Below are positions 51,601 through 62,720 of a stretch of DNA of 64,000 bases, in pieces (position 1 is the first letter of the stretch; every line of letters starts with the position of its first letter). Below the pieces are notes generated by a model. The model was not told the origin of the DNA. It did no database searches and was given only the letters and a program-made list of their open reading frames with translations. A program made the translations under genes and the position numbers. Source of the stretch: Phlebotomus papatasi (lineage: Eukaryota > Arthropoda > Insecta > Diptera > Psychodidae); the NCBI RefSeq assembly GCF_024763615.1, contig NC_077224.1, positions 75,402,712 through 75,466,711 on the forward strand, written 5' to 3'.

Positions 51601-51897
51601 TGACCAGCGCACAATAACTTTTGTTTGTAAACATGTTTTCAAAATTTCCTGTGAGAATGATGACCAGCGCACAATAACTTTTGTTCGTAAACATGTTTTG
51701 AAAATTTACCATGAGAATGAGCGAGATGACTAGATCTAGATCTCACTCACTCTCTTAGAAATGTCAAAAACATGTTTATTAAACAAAAGTTATTGTGCGT
51801 TTGGCATGAGCGAGATGACTAGATCTAGATCTCATTCACTCTCATTGAAATGTCAAAAACATGTTTACAAAACAAAAGTTATTGTGCGTTGGACATT
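51601..51897. mobile_element. Tandem array of the AGATCTAGATCT foldback MITE
   Basis: Two left halves (starting TGACCAGCGCACAATAACTT at 51601 and again at 51661, 60 bp apart) are followed by two centre-plus-right halves (GAGCGAGATGACTAGATCTA at about 51719 and 51807; TTATTGTGCGTTTGGCA and TTATTGTGCGTTGGACA). This stepwise L-L-R-R order suggests unequal exchange or nested insertion of the same family found at 31427. Confidence 0.75.
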
Positions 51898-52030
51898 ATT
51901 TTCTATTACAAATGTTTGACAAATCTGATTTGTCAACACTGCACTGTACCAGTTGGGTAAAAGTATCTACGTCACTGGCAGTTCGATTTGGCCCACCTTA
52001 TACTTGAAACGTCTTGCGGCTGAACCCTAC

Positions 52031-53379
52031 TGATCATTTTCGGACTCAGGAATATCCAAAACATTTATGCTGTAAATATCATACCAATAAGAGATGGTTG
52101 AATAAATATATGAGTGTAATATTTTGCGAAATATTCGAATTCATGAGGACAATGCCATAGGTCTGCTAGTGAACACTGTTAAAGCGACGGTAGAACTTTA
52201 ATGCTGTGACACCTCTTTTGATGAAATCACCTCATTAGACTTTGGGCTTTTGACCAAACTCGACAAATCTTCTTATTTATTTTTTCTTAAAGCAATTTAA
52301 GAAGATCCTTTAATACTTTGCAAAATACGAGTATTGTTCCACAGTGTTTTGCATGATTGTTAGTTGATATGTAGCGTATTTAACGCCACCCTGAGAATTT
52401 TCCCCACATGGTAACATAAAGTTGAAGAGCAGAAAAAAAAGAAAACTAACAGAGATTGCAATTAAAACATTTTTAGTGTGTGACATTGGTTGAAAAATTT
52501 ATGAAACACTTGTTTGCTATTATAACCAATGATAACGCACATTAGTGGAGATTTTTTTTCCCGGTGCGTTCTGAAACAACCCAGAGTATTATGGGAGTGT
52601 GGAAAAACCACAAAAGCCACTTTTTGGTATCATTTCTCACTTTTCACTTTTCAGTTCACTGTTCGTCTCGAGGCACCACATACCAAAGTGTTCAGGGCAG
52701 TTTGGGGAGGCACTTTACACTGGGTTGACCCATTAATCAGAAATACATAATTAATAATAGTAATTGCTCTGTGGCCGGAAATCACAAGAGACCGTCCAAA
52801 TGTAAAACGCAGGCCTTTAAAACTCTCTCTCTCATTCTCTCTCGCTTCTTGGCCAGTCTATATTTTGCCCAGATTGAGAGAGATCTTACATGATTTGAAG
52901 CCCAAAACGCGCGCTCAGAGATCAAAGATGTTTTTGGCGGGAGATTTTTCAACGTACCAAATGGTATGGTTTTGGGGGTAGAAAATTGGGCAAGAGATTG
53001 CTCAAACTGATGGCAAAAAGGGTGAGAAATGGAAGAATTTCTATGGCAACGGAAACATATCGCAATTGTTGTGTCACATACTTCATTTGGTCTGAGCATA
53101 AAAATTGTGTGTTAGAACTGTGGGAGACAGCAATAGGGGGTGAAAGTCACAAGAACTACCATCAACCCTAACAATCAACCCAATACAATATACTCTATCG
53201 ATTATTTTGCATACGTCGTGATGAATTTTTCCACAGTTTCTGGCCACTTTTCCCCCCTAACCCAGCAGATATTCTATTCCAGTAAACATATGCCACAGAA
53301 TCAACTGCACATTAATCACCAATAGCATAAGATTTTTACCATAGTATGATATGCAAATAATTGAGGATGATTTACCAGA
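52031..53379. other. Region without recognised gene
   Basis: Mostly unique DNA. TTTTTGGCGGGAGATTTTTC (52931-52950) resembles an E2F-type site and is similar to the sequence at 2264-2285 upstream of gene 1. A 105-codon minus frame (52782-53099) overlaps it and lacks recognised features. Confidence 0.35.
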
Positions 53380-53382
53380 TAT

Positions 53383-53475
53383 TTTTCAGCAACTCCACTG
53401 AACTTTCACGCACTTTTTCACTACGAATTTAACAAGAAAACTCAAGACGAAACGTCAACACGTCTGAAAATAAAT
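53383..53475 (-). promoter_or_regulatory. Candidate non-coding first exon / promoter on the minus strand
   Basis: On the minus strand, AATATGGCG and TTTTCAGACGTGTTGACG are followed by a purine-rich leader (AGTGAAAAAGTGCGTGAAAG) and a donor ATCTG|GTAAATC (exon end about 53383). This looks like a dipteran 5' UTR exon. The next minus-strand coding exon is gene 2 at 34808, which would mean a first intron of about 18.5 kb. Unproven. Confidence 0.3.
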
Positions 53476-54403
53476 CGCCATATTGTCACTCTCCATCATC
53501 TGACAATTTGTCCCCTCGGGCTGTCACTTTATCAGTGAAATTCAGTGGCGTCCGTTAATTTAATTCCTATTTAAATTACTGCAAATAGAAGAAGAATTTT
53601 ATCATATAGAGACATTTACATAACCATTTTAGCAAATATTGACACTCCGATGACACAATATCAATAAATTAAAACATATTTTATGGTATATTATACCCAT
53701 TATAAATTTGCTTTATCATGTGATAACCAATGAGTCTCAACTAAAATTTCCTGCCTCGATGTGTTGTCTATCGGGTACGCGCACCGGGTTCATGGAGTAT
53801 ATTTACTTCGAAAATTCATCGATGTTCTACAATGCCTCACATAATGTTTGGAACAACTTTAAATGGTTCCCTAAATACGTGAAAAAATTAGAGATGTGAT
53901 AAGTACTCTATTAAGTAAGATTGATCTCTCCTATTTTAATTCTCACAAAATTTCATGATCGGGCTGAAACTTACACAAAATATTTTTCGCAACTTCTTGA
54001 TCACGATCATCTTCTTTGCGTTTCACTTTCAATCTAAGTTAAGCACAAAATGATGAGAAATAGAGACTTAGATGACAAGAGCAGTCCTATGGATTGCATT
54101 GATCTCACGATCAGTCTCCAGGATCGCTCTGATCGCGTGATTAGTCTCCAAGATCACACTGATCGGCATTAGTGAACCATGAGAGGCAGACGCGCTGTCT
54201 GCTCCCTGCCATACACTCTATTTTTTGCAATATGGAACCGCTATTTTTTTGTTTTTTTTTCACTGGTTCCATTCCTAGCATAGATCAAATAATTTTAGTA
54301 TGGTATAATAGTAGAACCTTAGAGCTTTCGATCAAAATAACTTAACCCCCATGAACCCCAACGGATGCCCAGCTAAACAATTTTTTTAAAGATTGTGATA
54401 TTT
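53476..54403. other. Intergenic DNA with one short repeat
   Basis: 54095-54215 (GATCTCACGATCAGTCTCCA, TCTGATCGCGTGATTAGTCT) contains internal repeats and resembles 6735-6825. Otherwise nothing recognised. Confidence 0.4.
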
Positions 54404-55518
54404 ATCCCCCCCCCCAATTCTGAGATAAATCTTTAAATCGCCCTTTAAAGGCCGATTCGTATTCTCTGATAAAAATTTTTCATTTTAAAGTGTCAAATTT
54501 ATTTAAACCTTTAAGACTGTAAATTTTAAATTCTACGCTAAAGTTTTACAGACTTAAAGATGTCAAACGTCTATAAATCGCCTACAATTTAAAAGCTGCT
54601 CGAGAGGACCTTTTAAACCTTTAAGTCCAGTTCAATTTAAGATCTTCAATTGTTCAAGAGGTGTGTTTAATCAAAAAGGTGAGTTTAGTTTATCACAAAT
54701 ATGTATATTTTTCTGGAGAGTGATGTACTTGATCCTTTACATAGTTTTTGTTTATTTTCAGTTTTCGAAGTCAATGGATCCAGTACTGGAAGAAGCTGTG
54801 TATCGAGATCTCAAAAATGAACTTCTGAACTGATTTAAAACTTATTATCCTCTTTAGTCGTGCGCATATATCACGCATAAGGTACTTGGGAGATGAATTG
54901 AATCCTTTTGATGTTCCGGAAAGAGCGTTAATGTCTTAAATGTCGCTTAATGCGTCCAGAGTATCTCTGTGTTCCAGGACAAAATTGACGAAGCACTCAT
55001 TCTGGCTTAAAAGTGTGTTGGGGCCCCTCTTTCTTTTATTCGGTCCAGATGAAGCTTCTGGAACCATAAATTGACCTCGTCACTTGTCTACAACAACTTC
55101 TTGTTTGAATTACTTACTACTTGAAATTAATTGACCTAAATTGCTCATTTTTGACAGAAAGAATTCTGAAACTGGGAAATCTCTATGAGTATCTTCCTGT
55201 GCCTTCTGCTAAATGGGTTTCGTGTTTGGTGGAGCAACAGCCGATAGTTCAGCGATAACTGAACCCTGTTTGATATACTGCAGCGGAATTGCGACACTGA
55301 AGAGAGGAGGAACTGTGGAGATTGTTCTTTTTGTTGACAAAAAATCGGAACTTATGCACCATTAAAATTGAACGTCTTGTTTTGACATCTTGGATAATCA
55401 AAATTTTTTAGTGGCGCTAAAGGCTATTTTATCCAAAACCTCTATAACTCGGAATGCGAAATCTTTAGTGTCAAAGTTAAATCTTTAACTTAAATCTTTA
55501 CCTTAGAATTGGGGGGAT
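54404..55518. mobile_element. TIR-bounded element with a decayed transposase-like frame
   Basis: ATCCCCCCCCCCAATTCTGA at the left and TAGAATTGGGGGGAT at the right are inverted; TAAATCTTTAAA-like words are subterminal on both sides. From 54772 the plus strand reads MDPVLEEAVYRDLKNELLN then stop, and further on RYLGDELNPFDVPERALMS then stop. The D-E-x-N-P-F-x-x-P-E pattern recalls the N-terminal part of PIF/Harbinger transposases, but the remainder is too broken to confirm. Confidence 0.35.
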
Positions 55519-56700
55519 TTCAAAATTCTGGAAAATATTTTTCGACTTCTAAGAAGCCCCTACACTCAGTCCCGGCATTATGCATTTCAGGATTATGCAT
55601 CTCACGGCATTTATGCACATATAATTTTGCATATTTGCCTACCATTGGGATTGTGAAATCATTTTTGAATTACGCCTTAATATATACTTATTTTGTGACG
55701 CGGGAAATTTTTAGAATAAAACTTTAATTTACTTTGTGAAGGTAAAATTTTGAATATTCTAGCAATTTATTAGAGAACTCTGACCAAAAAGTACTTTTTA
55801 TTGATGCATTTCTTTTAAACAGTTGAATATTTTTGTTCTGACACTCCGCGCGAAATTCGTTCTACGGTCCATTTATTCAGAGGAAATCTCCTGCGGATAT
55901 GTAAATTTTCTCGATACATAATGCCATATCACGCGTTTTTTCGGTCCAGAAAGTGTGCATAATCCCGAAATTGAAAAAAGATATTCTTAGATTCGATAAA
56001 ATTCGAAACTTTCGAGTGTTTTTTATATAAACTGAAATCAATTTGTATTATTTGTTTACAGAAGGTTGAGCGTTGTTCAGACATCTCGACTGAAACCCAT
56101 CCCCCGATACTAATCGAAACAGATATAGAAAAATTCTAACATACATCCAAGTTTGTACTGGTGATACTTATGTATCAGTTCAATTCTTGACAAAGTCAGG
56201 AAATTTTCCTGTCTCTGGCTTAGTGAGGATTTGAGATTGGATATGGGTATGATTAGAGAGTTAACTAAAGTTGTTTTATCGAAGAAGTTCTTGCTCTAAA
56301 CCTGTAAAACCTAGAAAAATAATAATACCTCCAAGGTCTATTAAAATAGTATTTATTGAAACTACAACTTACAAAGTTACGATTTTTAATTATAATTACA
56401 TTAAAGACATTATACAATATTTTTGGAACCTATATTGGACCATGTAGAGACTACAGCTTCAAGTGTCAGTCTACAAAACTTTTAATAAATAATTTATTAT
56501 TTTGGTATAATTCAAACTTCTTTTGTTTTTCTACTTTGACTTAAAATAACTTAATACCCGTAAATTTTAATTTCAAAATACTGAATCTTAAACCCATAGT
56601 CTCCATGACTACCTAAAAATCTTTGACGAATGTGCATGGGAATTCTAAGTTTTAAATCAGTCGTCAATATTTGGGATGGCAGTTCCACTAAACACTACCA
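55519..56700. other. Intergenic DNA downstream of the ABCC gene
   Basis: No gene seen. Short frames at 55509 and 56356 have no recognisable features. Confidence 0.4.
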
Positions 56701-56704
56701 TACT

Positions 56705-56710
56705 TTTATT
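56705..56710 (-). terminator. Poly(A) signal of the ABCC gene
   Basis: AATAAA on the minus strand, 44 bp past the TAA at 56754-56756. A second AATAAA lies farther on at 56351-56356. Confidence 0.55.
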
Positions 56711-56753
56711 TTCTAACTATTTAAAGTTTAAACCATTCCCTTAAATTTTTTAG

Positions 56754-57342
56754 TTAGCTAGTTGTGTTGCTCAACAGCCCTGAGTTCTTTGCCATGCTGT
56801 GGAAGATGGAATTAGGATTCTGCAGTAGATTACTTGGACTATCAAACTCAGCAATTTCACCCTTGTCCAATACAATGACCTTGTCTGAGTCCATGATAGT
56901 GTTCAATCTGTGAGCAATTGTTAGAATAGTGCAGTCGCTGAATTCAGATCGAATGGTCTTCTGAATAAGGTCATCTGTTTCAAGATCAACAGCAGCAGTG
57001 GCTTCATCAAGAACCAGAACCTTCGTTTTTCTCAGAAGAGCTCTGGCCAAACAAATTAACTGACGTTGACCCACAGATAGGTTTTCTCCTCCTTCGGATA
57101 TTTCATGAAGAAGTCCAGCCTGCAGACCCTTCACGTAATGCTTCAGGTGGGAAAGTTCGAGAACGCGCCAGATATCATCGTCGCTGTAGGATTGGAAGGG
57201 ATCAATATTCATTCTAAGAGAGCCAGAAAAGAGAACTGGATCCTGGGGAATAATTGTAAGGCGGGAACGAAGATTATGTAGACCAAGTTCTCCGATATTC
57301 TTGTCATCTATTGTGATCTTTCCGCCAGCAGCCTCAATAATT
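56754..57342 (-). CDS. MRP1: MRP1 exon: NBD2 core and C-terminus
   Basis: The acceptor TATCAACAG|AA restores R-I-I-E-A-A-G-G. Carries IIPQDPVLFSGSLRMN, the LSVGQRQ signature (about 57060-57080), Walker B with catalytic Glu (about 56987-57020) and the H-loop IAHRLNTI. Ends GLLSNTTS. Confidence 0.95.
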
Positions 57343-60300
57343 CTGTTGATAGAAATTCAAATTCGTTAACATGATTTGATACAAAAACATAATGAATCAT
57401 TTATGAGAATCGAAAACATACCTAAAGAGAGCAAGAGTTAAGCTTGATTTTCCAGCACCAGTTCGTCCTACAATGCCAACCTTCTCACAGCTTTGCACGG
57501 AGAAGGTGATACCTTTCAGTACCAGATCCAAACCTTCACGGTACCTCACTTGGAAGTCATCGAATTCGACTCGTCCTTCATGAGGCCATAGTGGATCACG
57601 TTCTCCCTTTTCCCATTCAGCTTCTTTCTCCACATCGGAATATTCTTCCATACGTTCAATGGCTACAATATTGGTTTCCACTTCAGCAGTCATCCTCACC
57701 ATAAAGTTGAGGACCTGAGTGGTTTGTAGGGCATAAGTCACTGACAGCCCTACAAGCGACGGATCGATGTTTTCGCGGCCAAGTACAGCAAATAGACAGG
57801 CAAACAGGATGACCAAACTACCTACAAGTTCCAATCTAATTGCTAACCAACGATTAGCAATGATACTTGGATACGAACACATCTGGTTATAGTCTACTTT
57901 GTCTTCGTTCTGCTTCGTAAAGCCTTCCTGTTTACTATATGCCCTAATAGTCGACTGTCCAGTAAGACTTTCTCCAAAGTGAGAGTAGATAGGGGATCTC
58001 GTAACGGATTCAATTCTTTTCAGTTGCCTGATCCAAAAAAAAATTATTAAAAAGTGAATTTAGAATATGTTTTCATATAACAATAGGTCAAGGTACTATT
58101 TTCCTGACTATTTGTTTCTCAAAACAAATTAATATCACAAATCACAAAGCTTGAAACACTAAGTCCATAAAAGGTGTTTGCAGAATTCATTAAATACAAA
58201 TTCAACAAAGATAAGACGACTCACCTTGAAGTTGCTACGTAGAAGGTTTGGATGAAGTAGTAGAAGATACCGATCGGTATGATAACACTCATGAATATTG
58301 GGGTGGTTATACTGATAACCACAAATATGAATACAACTGAAAATACCATCAATATCCAAGATCTAATCGACATTGGTAGGATATTATCAGCAATATCGAC
58401 GTCTTTCGAGAATCGATTCATGATCCTTCCCAGAGGAGTTGTATCGAAGAAGGACATTGGTAGACGTAGGGTATGGCCTAGAAGCTTATGGTGCAGAGTT
58501 TTCGCTGCATTTAGGCATCCTATAGCAAGGACTACAGTACTGAAGAAGAGAGTTATCGCCTGTCCTACACCTAGAGCTCCATACACACCAAGGTACATAT
58601 CTCTGTTTGCGGGAAGATGAGCTTCTTCGTCTTCAGCCCAAACAGCTAGCCAAAGATTTGCTCCCGCTGAACAAGCCTGATTCAGTAGATTCATAAGAAG
58701 GGCCCAGAATGTCATCCATATACCTATACCCTTGAAATACTTTATGTAAACAGCCCAACTGACTTTTCCCGTTGCGGATTCTTCCTTTTCAATAAGAACT
58801 GTTCCCGCTTTCGGAACAACAATTTCATTTTTATCTAACTTGCTAGCTCGCTTTCTCATCGAACCCTTCTTTGATCCCCTGAAAATTAAATTATTAATCA
58901 TAAGTCATAGGTATTTAAAAGATATTTGAAAAAAGAAGTTACAGAAATTTAATACTAACTTTGATGACGCAGATCTCACTGAAAGTGCTCGTTCAAGAAG
59001 TTGCCGACCTTCTGGTTTGATAGCTAGAACATCCTTGATTTCTTCTAGATCTTCATCTTCCTCCATCTCTTGAATATGTTGCAGCAAAAATTCTGAAAAT
59101 GCACCCTTCTGAGCCAAAAGCTCCTTATAATTCCCACTCTCGCTTATTTCTCCATCGCTTATGACAAGAATTTCATCCATATGTGGTAAGTAAGAGATTC
59201 CATGGGTGACCAATAGTCTGGTTTTTCCGGCCAACAATCCTCGAGGACCAACAACATTATCAAAAATGTGTTTGCCAACATGAGCATCTACAGCGCTCAA
59301 TGGATCATCCAGAAGATAAATGTCAACATTACTGTACACTGCTCGGGCTAGAGATACTCTTTGCTTTTGCCCTCCAGAAAGATTGATACCTTTCTCACCA
59401 ATTTCCGTTTGATCGCCACCAGGAAGCATGTCAATATCCGATTTCAGAGCACATGCTTCAATTACCTTGTCGTAATACTCACGATTCATCTTCAGACCGA
59501 AAAGGATATTATCTTGAAGAGTAGCATTTTGAATCCAAGCTTGTTGAGGAACATAAGCGATAGATCCGTCTGTGTTTACCTTTCCTTGCTTCTTCTCCAT
59601 TTCACCCAGAAGTGCACTGATCAAGGAACTCTTTCCACATCCAACTGGTCCAACGACTGCTGTAAGTGACCCCTTTGAGACTTCCATATTGACATTCTTC
59701 AGAGTGATTTCTTCTTCTCCCCATGTGAATACCCCGTTTTCAACAAGGAGAGCACTCCTATGAGGATTATGAGTGACGTTATCAGGATCTAGTTCTTCAC
59801 TGTTCATAAACTTATTGATACGTTCGATGGAAACTAAAGCTTGCATAGACATTGTTATGATCATTGGGAACATCGTCATTGGCATACGTAAAATGTTGAG
59901 TAAAGCGAGAGACATGAAGACAGTGGTTGCGTCAAGGTTGTTGTTTTCATCCATAAAGACGTAAGTTGTAAAGCAAGCCAAAGATACCAGGAATGGTGCC
60001 AGAGTCCATGCGAAGAAAGTACCAGCACTGTAGTATGCCATCCTTATCAAGACTTTCATTTCTTTCTCACGAATATCTTTGACATTCTGTTCAAAACTTG
60101 GCTCCCACGCATAAAGCTTAAGAACTTTCATACCACTTAGAATTTCGTTCATTATCTTCACTCGATGGTCTTTTTTCTTCATTTGATCCATTTGCAAGGC
60201 TCGCAACTTAATGGCAATCCATGCGTTGAAAGGTATCATTAGGATCATCACGGCCAAACCAGCGAAAATTGCAGCTCCTAGAAGATCGTAAAGGAAGTAC

Positions 60301-61737
60301 AGGGCGAGGGCCATAATCAGAGGTCCAGACCACAGCAGATGCAAGTAAGACACCAATTCAAAGAATCTGTGAGCATCAACTGCCATTAGATTCACAATTT
60401 CACCAACAGTTGAATCCTTCTTAGCAGAACTGGATACTCGTAAGGCTTTCCTATATATGGCAGAAATCAAGGCACTACGAATTCTAAATCCCACCACGAA
60501 TGTTAAGTGGAAATATTGTCCGTTGAGGAAAAGTGTAAGTAGGGCTGCACCAAACATCAAGAAAGCGTAAAATAATCCTCTCCAGAGTGGTTCTTCTGGA
60601 CTAGCTGTAAAAGCGATCAGTAGCCTAAAAGTATGGATAGATTTTAGTCATAATATAAGTACAACTTTATTATAACTTACCCTAGAAGCTGTGGTGAAGC
60701 GAACGACAAAAGATCGATGATAAGCTTAAGGACACCAGCAAACCAGAAAGGTCCTCCAAAAGCTTTGACCATAGCTGGAAGAACGGATCCATTGGTTTTC
60801 CCATGAGGCTTATTGTGACTGGAAGATTGAAAAGCTGTTCCATTGCTATATCCGTTCTGTGCATTTTTCTTAGCATTAATATTGGCATTTTCCTTGGTTC
60901 GATTTTTCTCCACACTTTGGTACCAGTATTTATCAAAATCAGGAACAAGGCTTCGTGATCGATCATCTGTGTTTAGATCCCACATATCATCAATTTCCAG
61001 GGGCCTCCTGTATCCTTTCCATGTCATTGGATCAAACCACTGGAAAAAGAGCTTCCTCAGAAAACTCGATGAAAGTTCAGGACTTGGTTTTCCGACTTTG
61101 ATACGATCTTCGGGTGGTGCATCAGAGAAGCAGTTCAAGAGTAAGGCAATAATACAGAGACTGAAGTGTGTTATCATACTGCCATATTGGTATGTATGAA
61201 AATCTATTTGTTCCTCGACGGCATTACCATCTGGATCGAAATTCATCAGTTGTGAACGGAACCTAAATATTCCGAGGAAGACAATCATAAACCAGAAGAG
61301 GAACATGAGTCCTGATGATCTTATGCCTTTCTTTTTGTGAAGCAGCATCAGGGTCGATGCTATCAGGAAGGTAACCATAAGGATCACAGGTGTCACTATG
61401 TGAACTGGATAGATCCCAGGCTCTTCGGCTATCCAGAGATCAGTTCCTATAGCAAGGTCAGCTGTGGCCAGAGTAAACAGAAGAAAAGTTGTAATGGTTT
61501 TACCCACATTCAGAAAGGTCCAAGGAATTCGGCCGTGTTTGCTTGTGGCAATAAAATACAGCTCCAGCGGTGTGAACAAGATAAGAAACCCTTGAAAAGA
61601 TAGATATTTTTATAAACACTTGATTGTTCACCAGAATCCACTTTATATTACTTACCACATGGCACCCATATCATAACCGTCTTGTGAAAGCATGGCGTAA
61701 AGTCTGGGTTTTCCGTTGCCCACGTGAGATCGTCGTC
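56754..61737 (-). CDS. MRP1: ABCC-type full transporter, MRP1 orthologue (5' exon missing)
   Basis: CDS complement(join(56754..57342,57422..58027,58225..58878,58960..60624,60681..61590,61656..61737)), 1,501 codons plus stop. All junctions are GT-AG and phase-consistent. The domain order is that of long MRPs: an N-terminal TMD0 (starting WATENPDFTPCFHKTVMIW), the L0 linker, TMD1, NBD1, a charged linker, TMD2, NBD2. NBD1 has Walker A GPVGCGKSS, signature LSGGQKQ and Walker B IYLLDDP, with Asp where the catalytic Glu would be. NBD2 has GRTGAGKSS, LSVGQRQ and VLVLDEATAAVD with the Glu. This asymmetry is typical of MRP1. The family exports glutathione, glucuronide and sulfate conjugates across the plasma membrane using ATP. 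About 10-15 N-terminal residues should lie on a first exon beyond the window. Confidence 0.95.
57422..58027 (-). CDS. MRP1: MRP1 exon: end of TMD2 and NBD2 Walker A
   Basis: Begins QLKRIESVTRSPIYSHFGES, the conserved coupling helix region of ABCC proteins. Contains SYPSIIANRWLAIRLE and GIVGRTGAGKSSLTLALFR, and ends at donor TTTAG|GTATG. Confidence 0.95.
58225..58878 (-). CDS. MRP1: MRP1 exon: linker and TMD2
   Basis: Starts GSKKGSMRKRASKLDK, a basic Ser-containing linker, then the WAVYIKYFKGIGIW segment and hydrophobic helices, with PMSFFDTTPLGRIMNRFSKD. Ends YVATSR at donor TTCAAG|GTGAG. Confidence 0.95.
58960..60624 (-). CDS. MRP1: MRP1 exon: TMD1 and complete NBD1
   Basis: 1,665 bp without interruption. 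Contains KDSTVGEIVNLMAVDAHRF, KIMNEILSGMKVLKLYAWE, NBD1 Walker A (about 59626-59652), signature (about 59361-59390) and Walker B (about 59280-59325). Ends SVRSASSK at a weaker donor AAA|GTTAGT. Drosophila Mrp uses arrays of alternative exons in this part of the gene; no second copy of any segment is seen here. Confidence 0.95.
60681..61590 (-). CDS. MRP1: MRP1 exon: most of TMD0, L0 linker and start of TMD1
   Basis: Begins FLILFTPLELYFIATSKHG after acceptor TTTTCAAG|GG. Contains several hydrophobic helices, SSSFLRKLFFQWFDPMTWKG, YRRPLEIDDMWDLN, a hydrophilic Asn/Lys-rich linker, and ends FASPQLLG at CTAGG|GTAAG. Confidence 0.95.
61656..61737 (-). CDS. MRP1: MRP1 exon: N-terminal part of TMD0
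   Basis: 82 bp between acceptor TTTATTCCTAG|GAC and donor CCATGTG|GTAAG. It encodes DDDLTWATENPDFTPCFHKT and VMIWVPC, matching the extracellular start and first helix of MRP1-type TMD0. No start codon lies in it, so at least one upstream exon exists. Confidence 0.9.
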
Positions 61738-61824
61738 CTAGGAATAAACAGGAATAAAAATGAAAATCCTTAAGAGTTTCATCCTGAAAAGTTCCTTAAA
61801 AACGATCTCCAATCTTTTGTAAAA

Positions 61825-62010
61825 GAACGCCGATCACTGTGGCGGACGTTGAACAAGATGACTGAAGCAAATTCAGAATCTTGTTTTGAAACATTTCTAG
61901 ATTTACCCTAAATACATTCCTAAAGTACTTATGATCAAGGAGACATAAAAGTCTAAACCAAATACCTTCAGTCCGCAACCTCAATAGGGCGACGGAGTAG
62001 AAAAAAATTA
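61825..62010 (+). pseudogene. Decayed non-LTR retrotransposon tail, second copy
   Basis: GGCGGACGTTGAACAAGATG then ACTGAAGCAAATTCAG and CGCAACCTCAATAGGGCGAC align with the relic at 35885-36064 and its 3' flank (GGCAGAACTAGGACAAGGTG, ACTGAATAAAATTCAG, CGCGACTCCAATAGGGATAA). The frame is destroyed. It lies upstream of the MRP1 exon, probably in its first intron. Confidence 0.5.
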
Positions 62011-62720
62011 TTGAATAAATGAGAAGTTTTGTGTATTGTAGCCAGTCCGTTTTCAACCATTTGTAATTCAAGTTAGGTGAATCATATATCCTTAGTGACC
62101 CTGACGACGTCATTCCAATGGACAGTTAATAAATTCATCCAATCCACCCCCCCCACATTTCCCAAAAGAAAAAAACCTGATAAGAGGTATGAGACAGCAA
62201 AAAGCGAAAATTTATCGCCCACACTACCTCTCAAGTGCACATCTTCGAGAACCAAAATATTGGAGTAAACTTTATAATGTACGAGATAAAATACACCAGG
62301 GGCAGAGCATTAAGTTGATTGAAAGCAATATCATTGAATAATTCAAAAATTGATGAATCATTTTTTTTATTATAATATAATATTACAAACTTATCAATTC
62401 GGGTAATTCGTCATTATCGGCATTATAGACAGGAAAAACGTTTACAGGCGTATTGTAAAACTAAATTTATCAAATCATTTAAAAAAGAGGTGCATTTATT
62501 ATAAATGATTTTTTTTAATAAAAATTACTCCGAAACTCAATTAGGTTCAAGATTACACAAATTACAAAGAATATTCAATTCAATTCAATTCAATTATATA
62601 TTTCTCCTGAAATCTTTCTTAGTTGCGTCTGCCGCCGACTTACCACTACCGATCTCATCAGGTAAACGACAGAAACCCTCAATCATAGATCGTATATGCC
62701 TATGATATATGAAATATATA
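62011..62720. other. Probable MRP1 first intron, no exon seen
   Basis: AT-rich DNA with a CAATT/ATTCA microsatellite (62574-62597). No candidate first exon encoding an FCG-x-x-FW-like N-terminus with a donor was found on the minus strand. Confidence 0.4.

Larger units (their letters stand above)
50090..52030. repeat. Long imperfect inverted repeat pair, probable old DNA transposon
   Basis: AAAGTGGGCCAGATGGCC and TGATGACGTAGACAC at 50145-50195 are repeated inverted at 51955-52005 (GTATCTACGTCACTGGC, TTTGGCCCACCTT). Outside them GGGTTATCGCCCGGCTGAG and GCGGCTGAACCCT also pair loosely. The interior holds two younger elements (51045, 51601). The boundaries are approximate. Confidence 0.4.

Noticed and set aside
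52931..52950. E2F-like site TTTTTGGCGGGAGATTTTTC as regulatory element
   Set aside because: Interesting because a similar sequence precedes gene 1, but with no gene start beside it the evidence is too weak to call.
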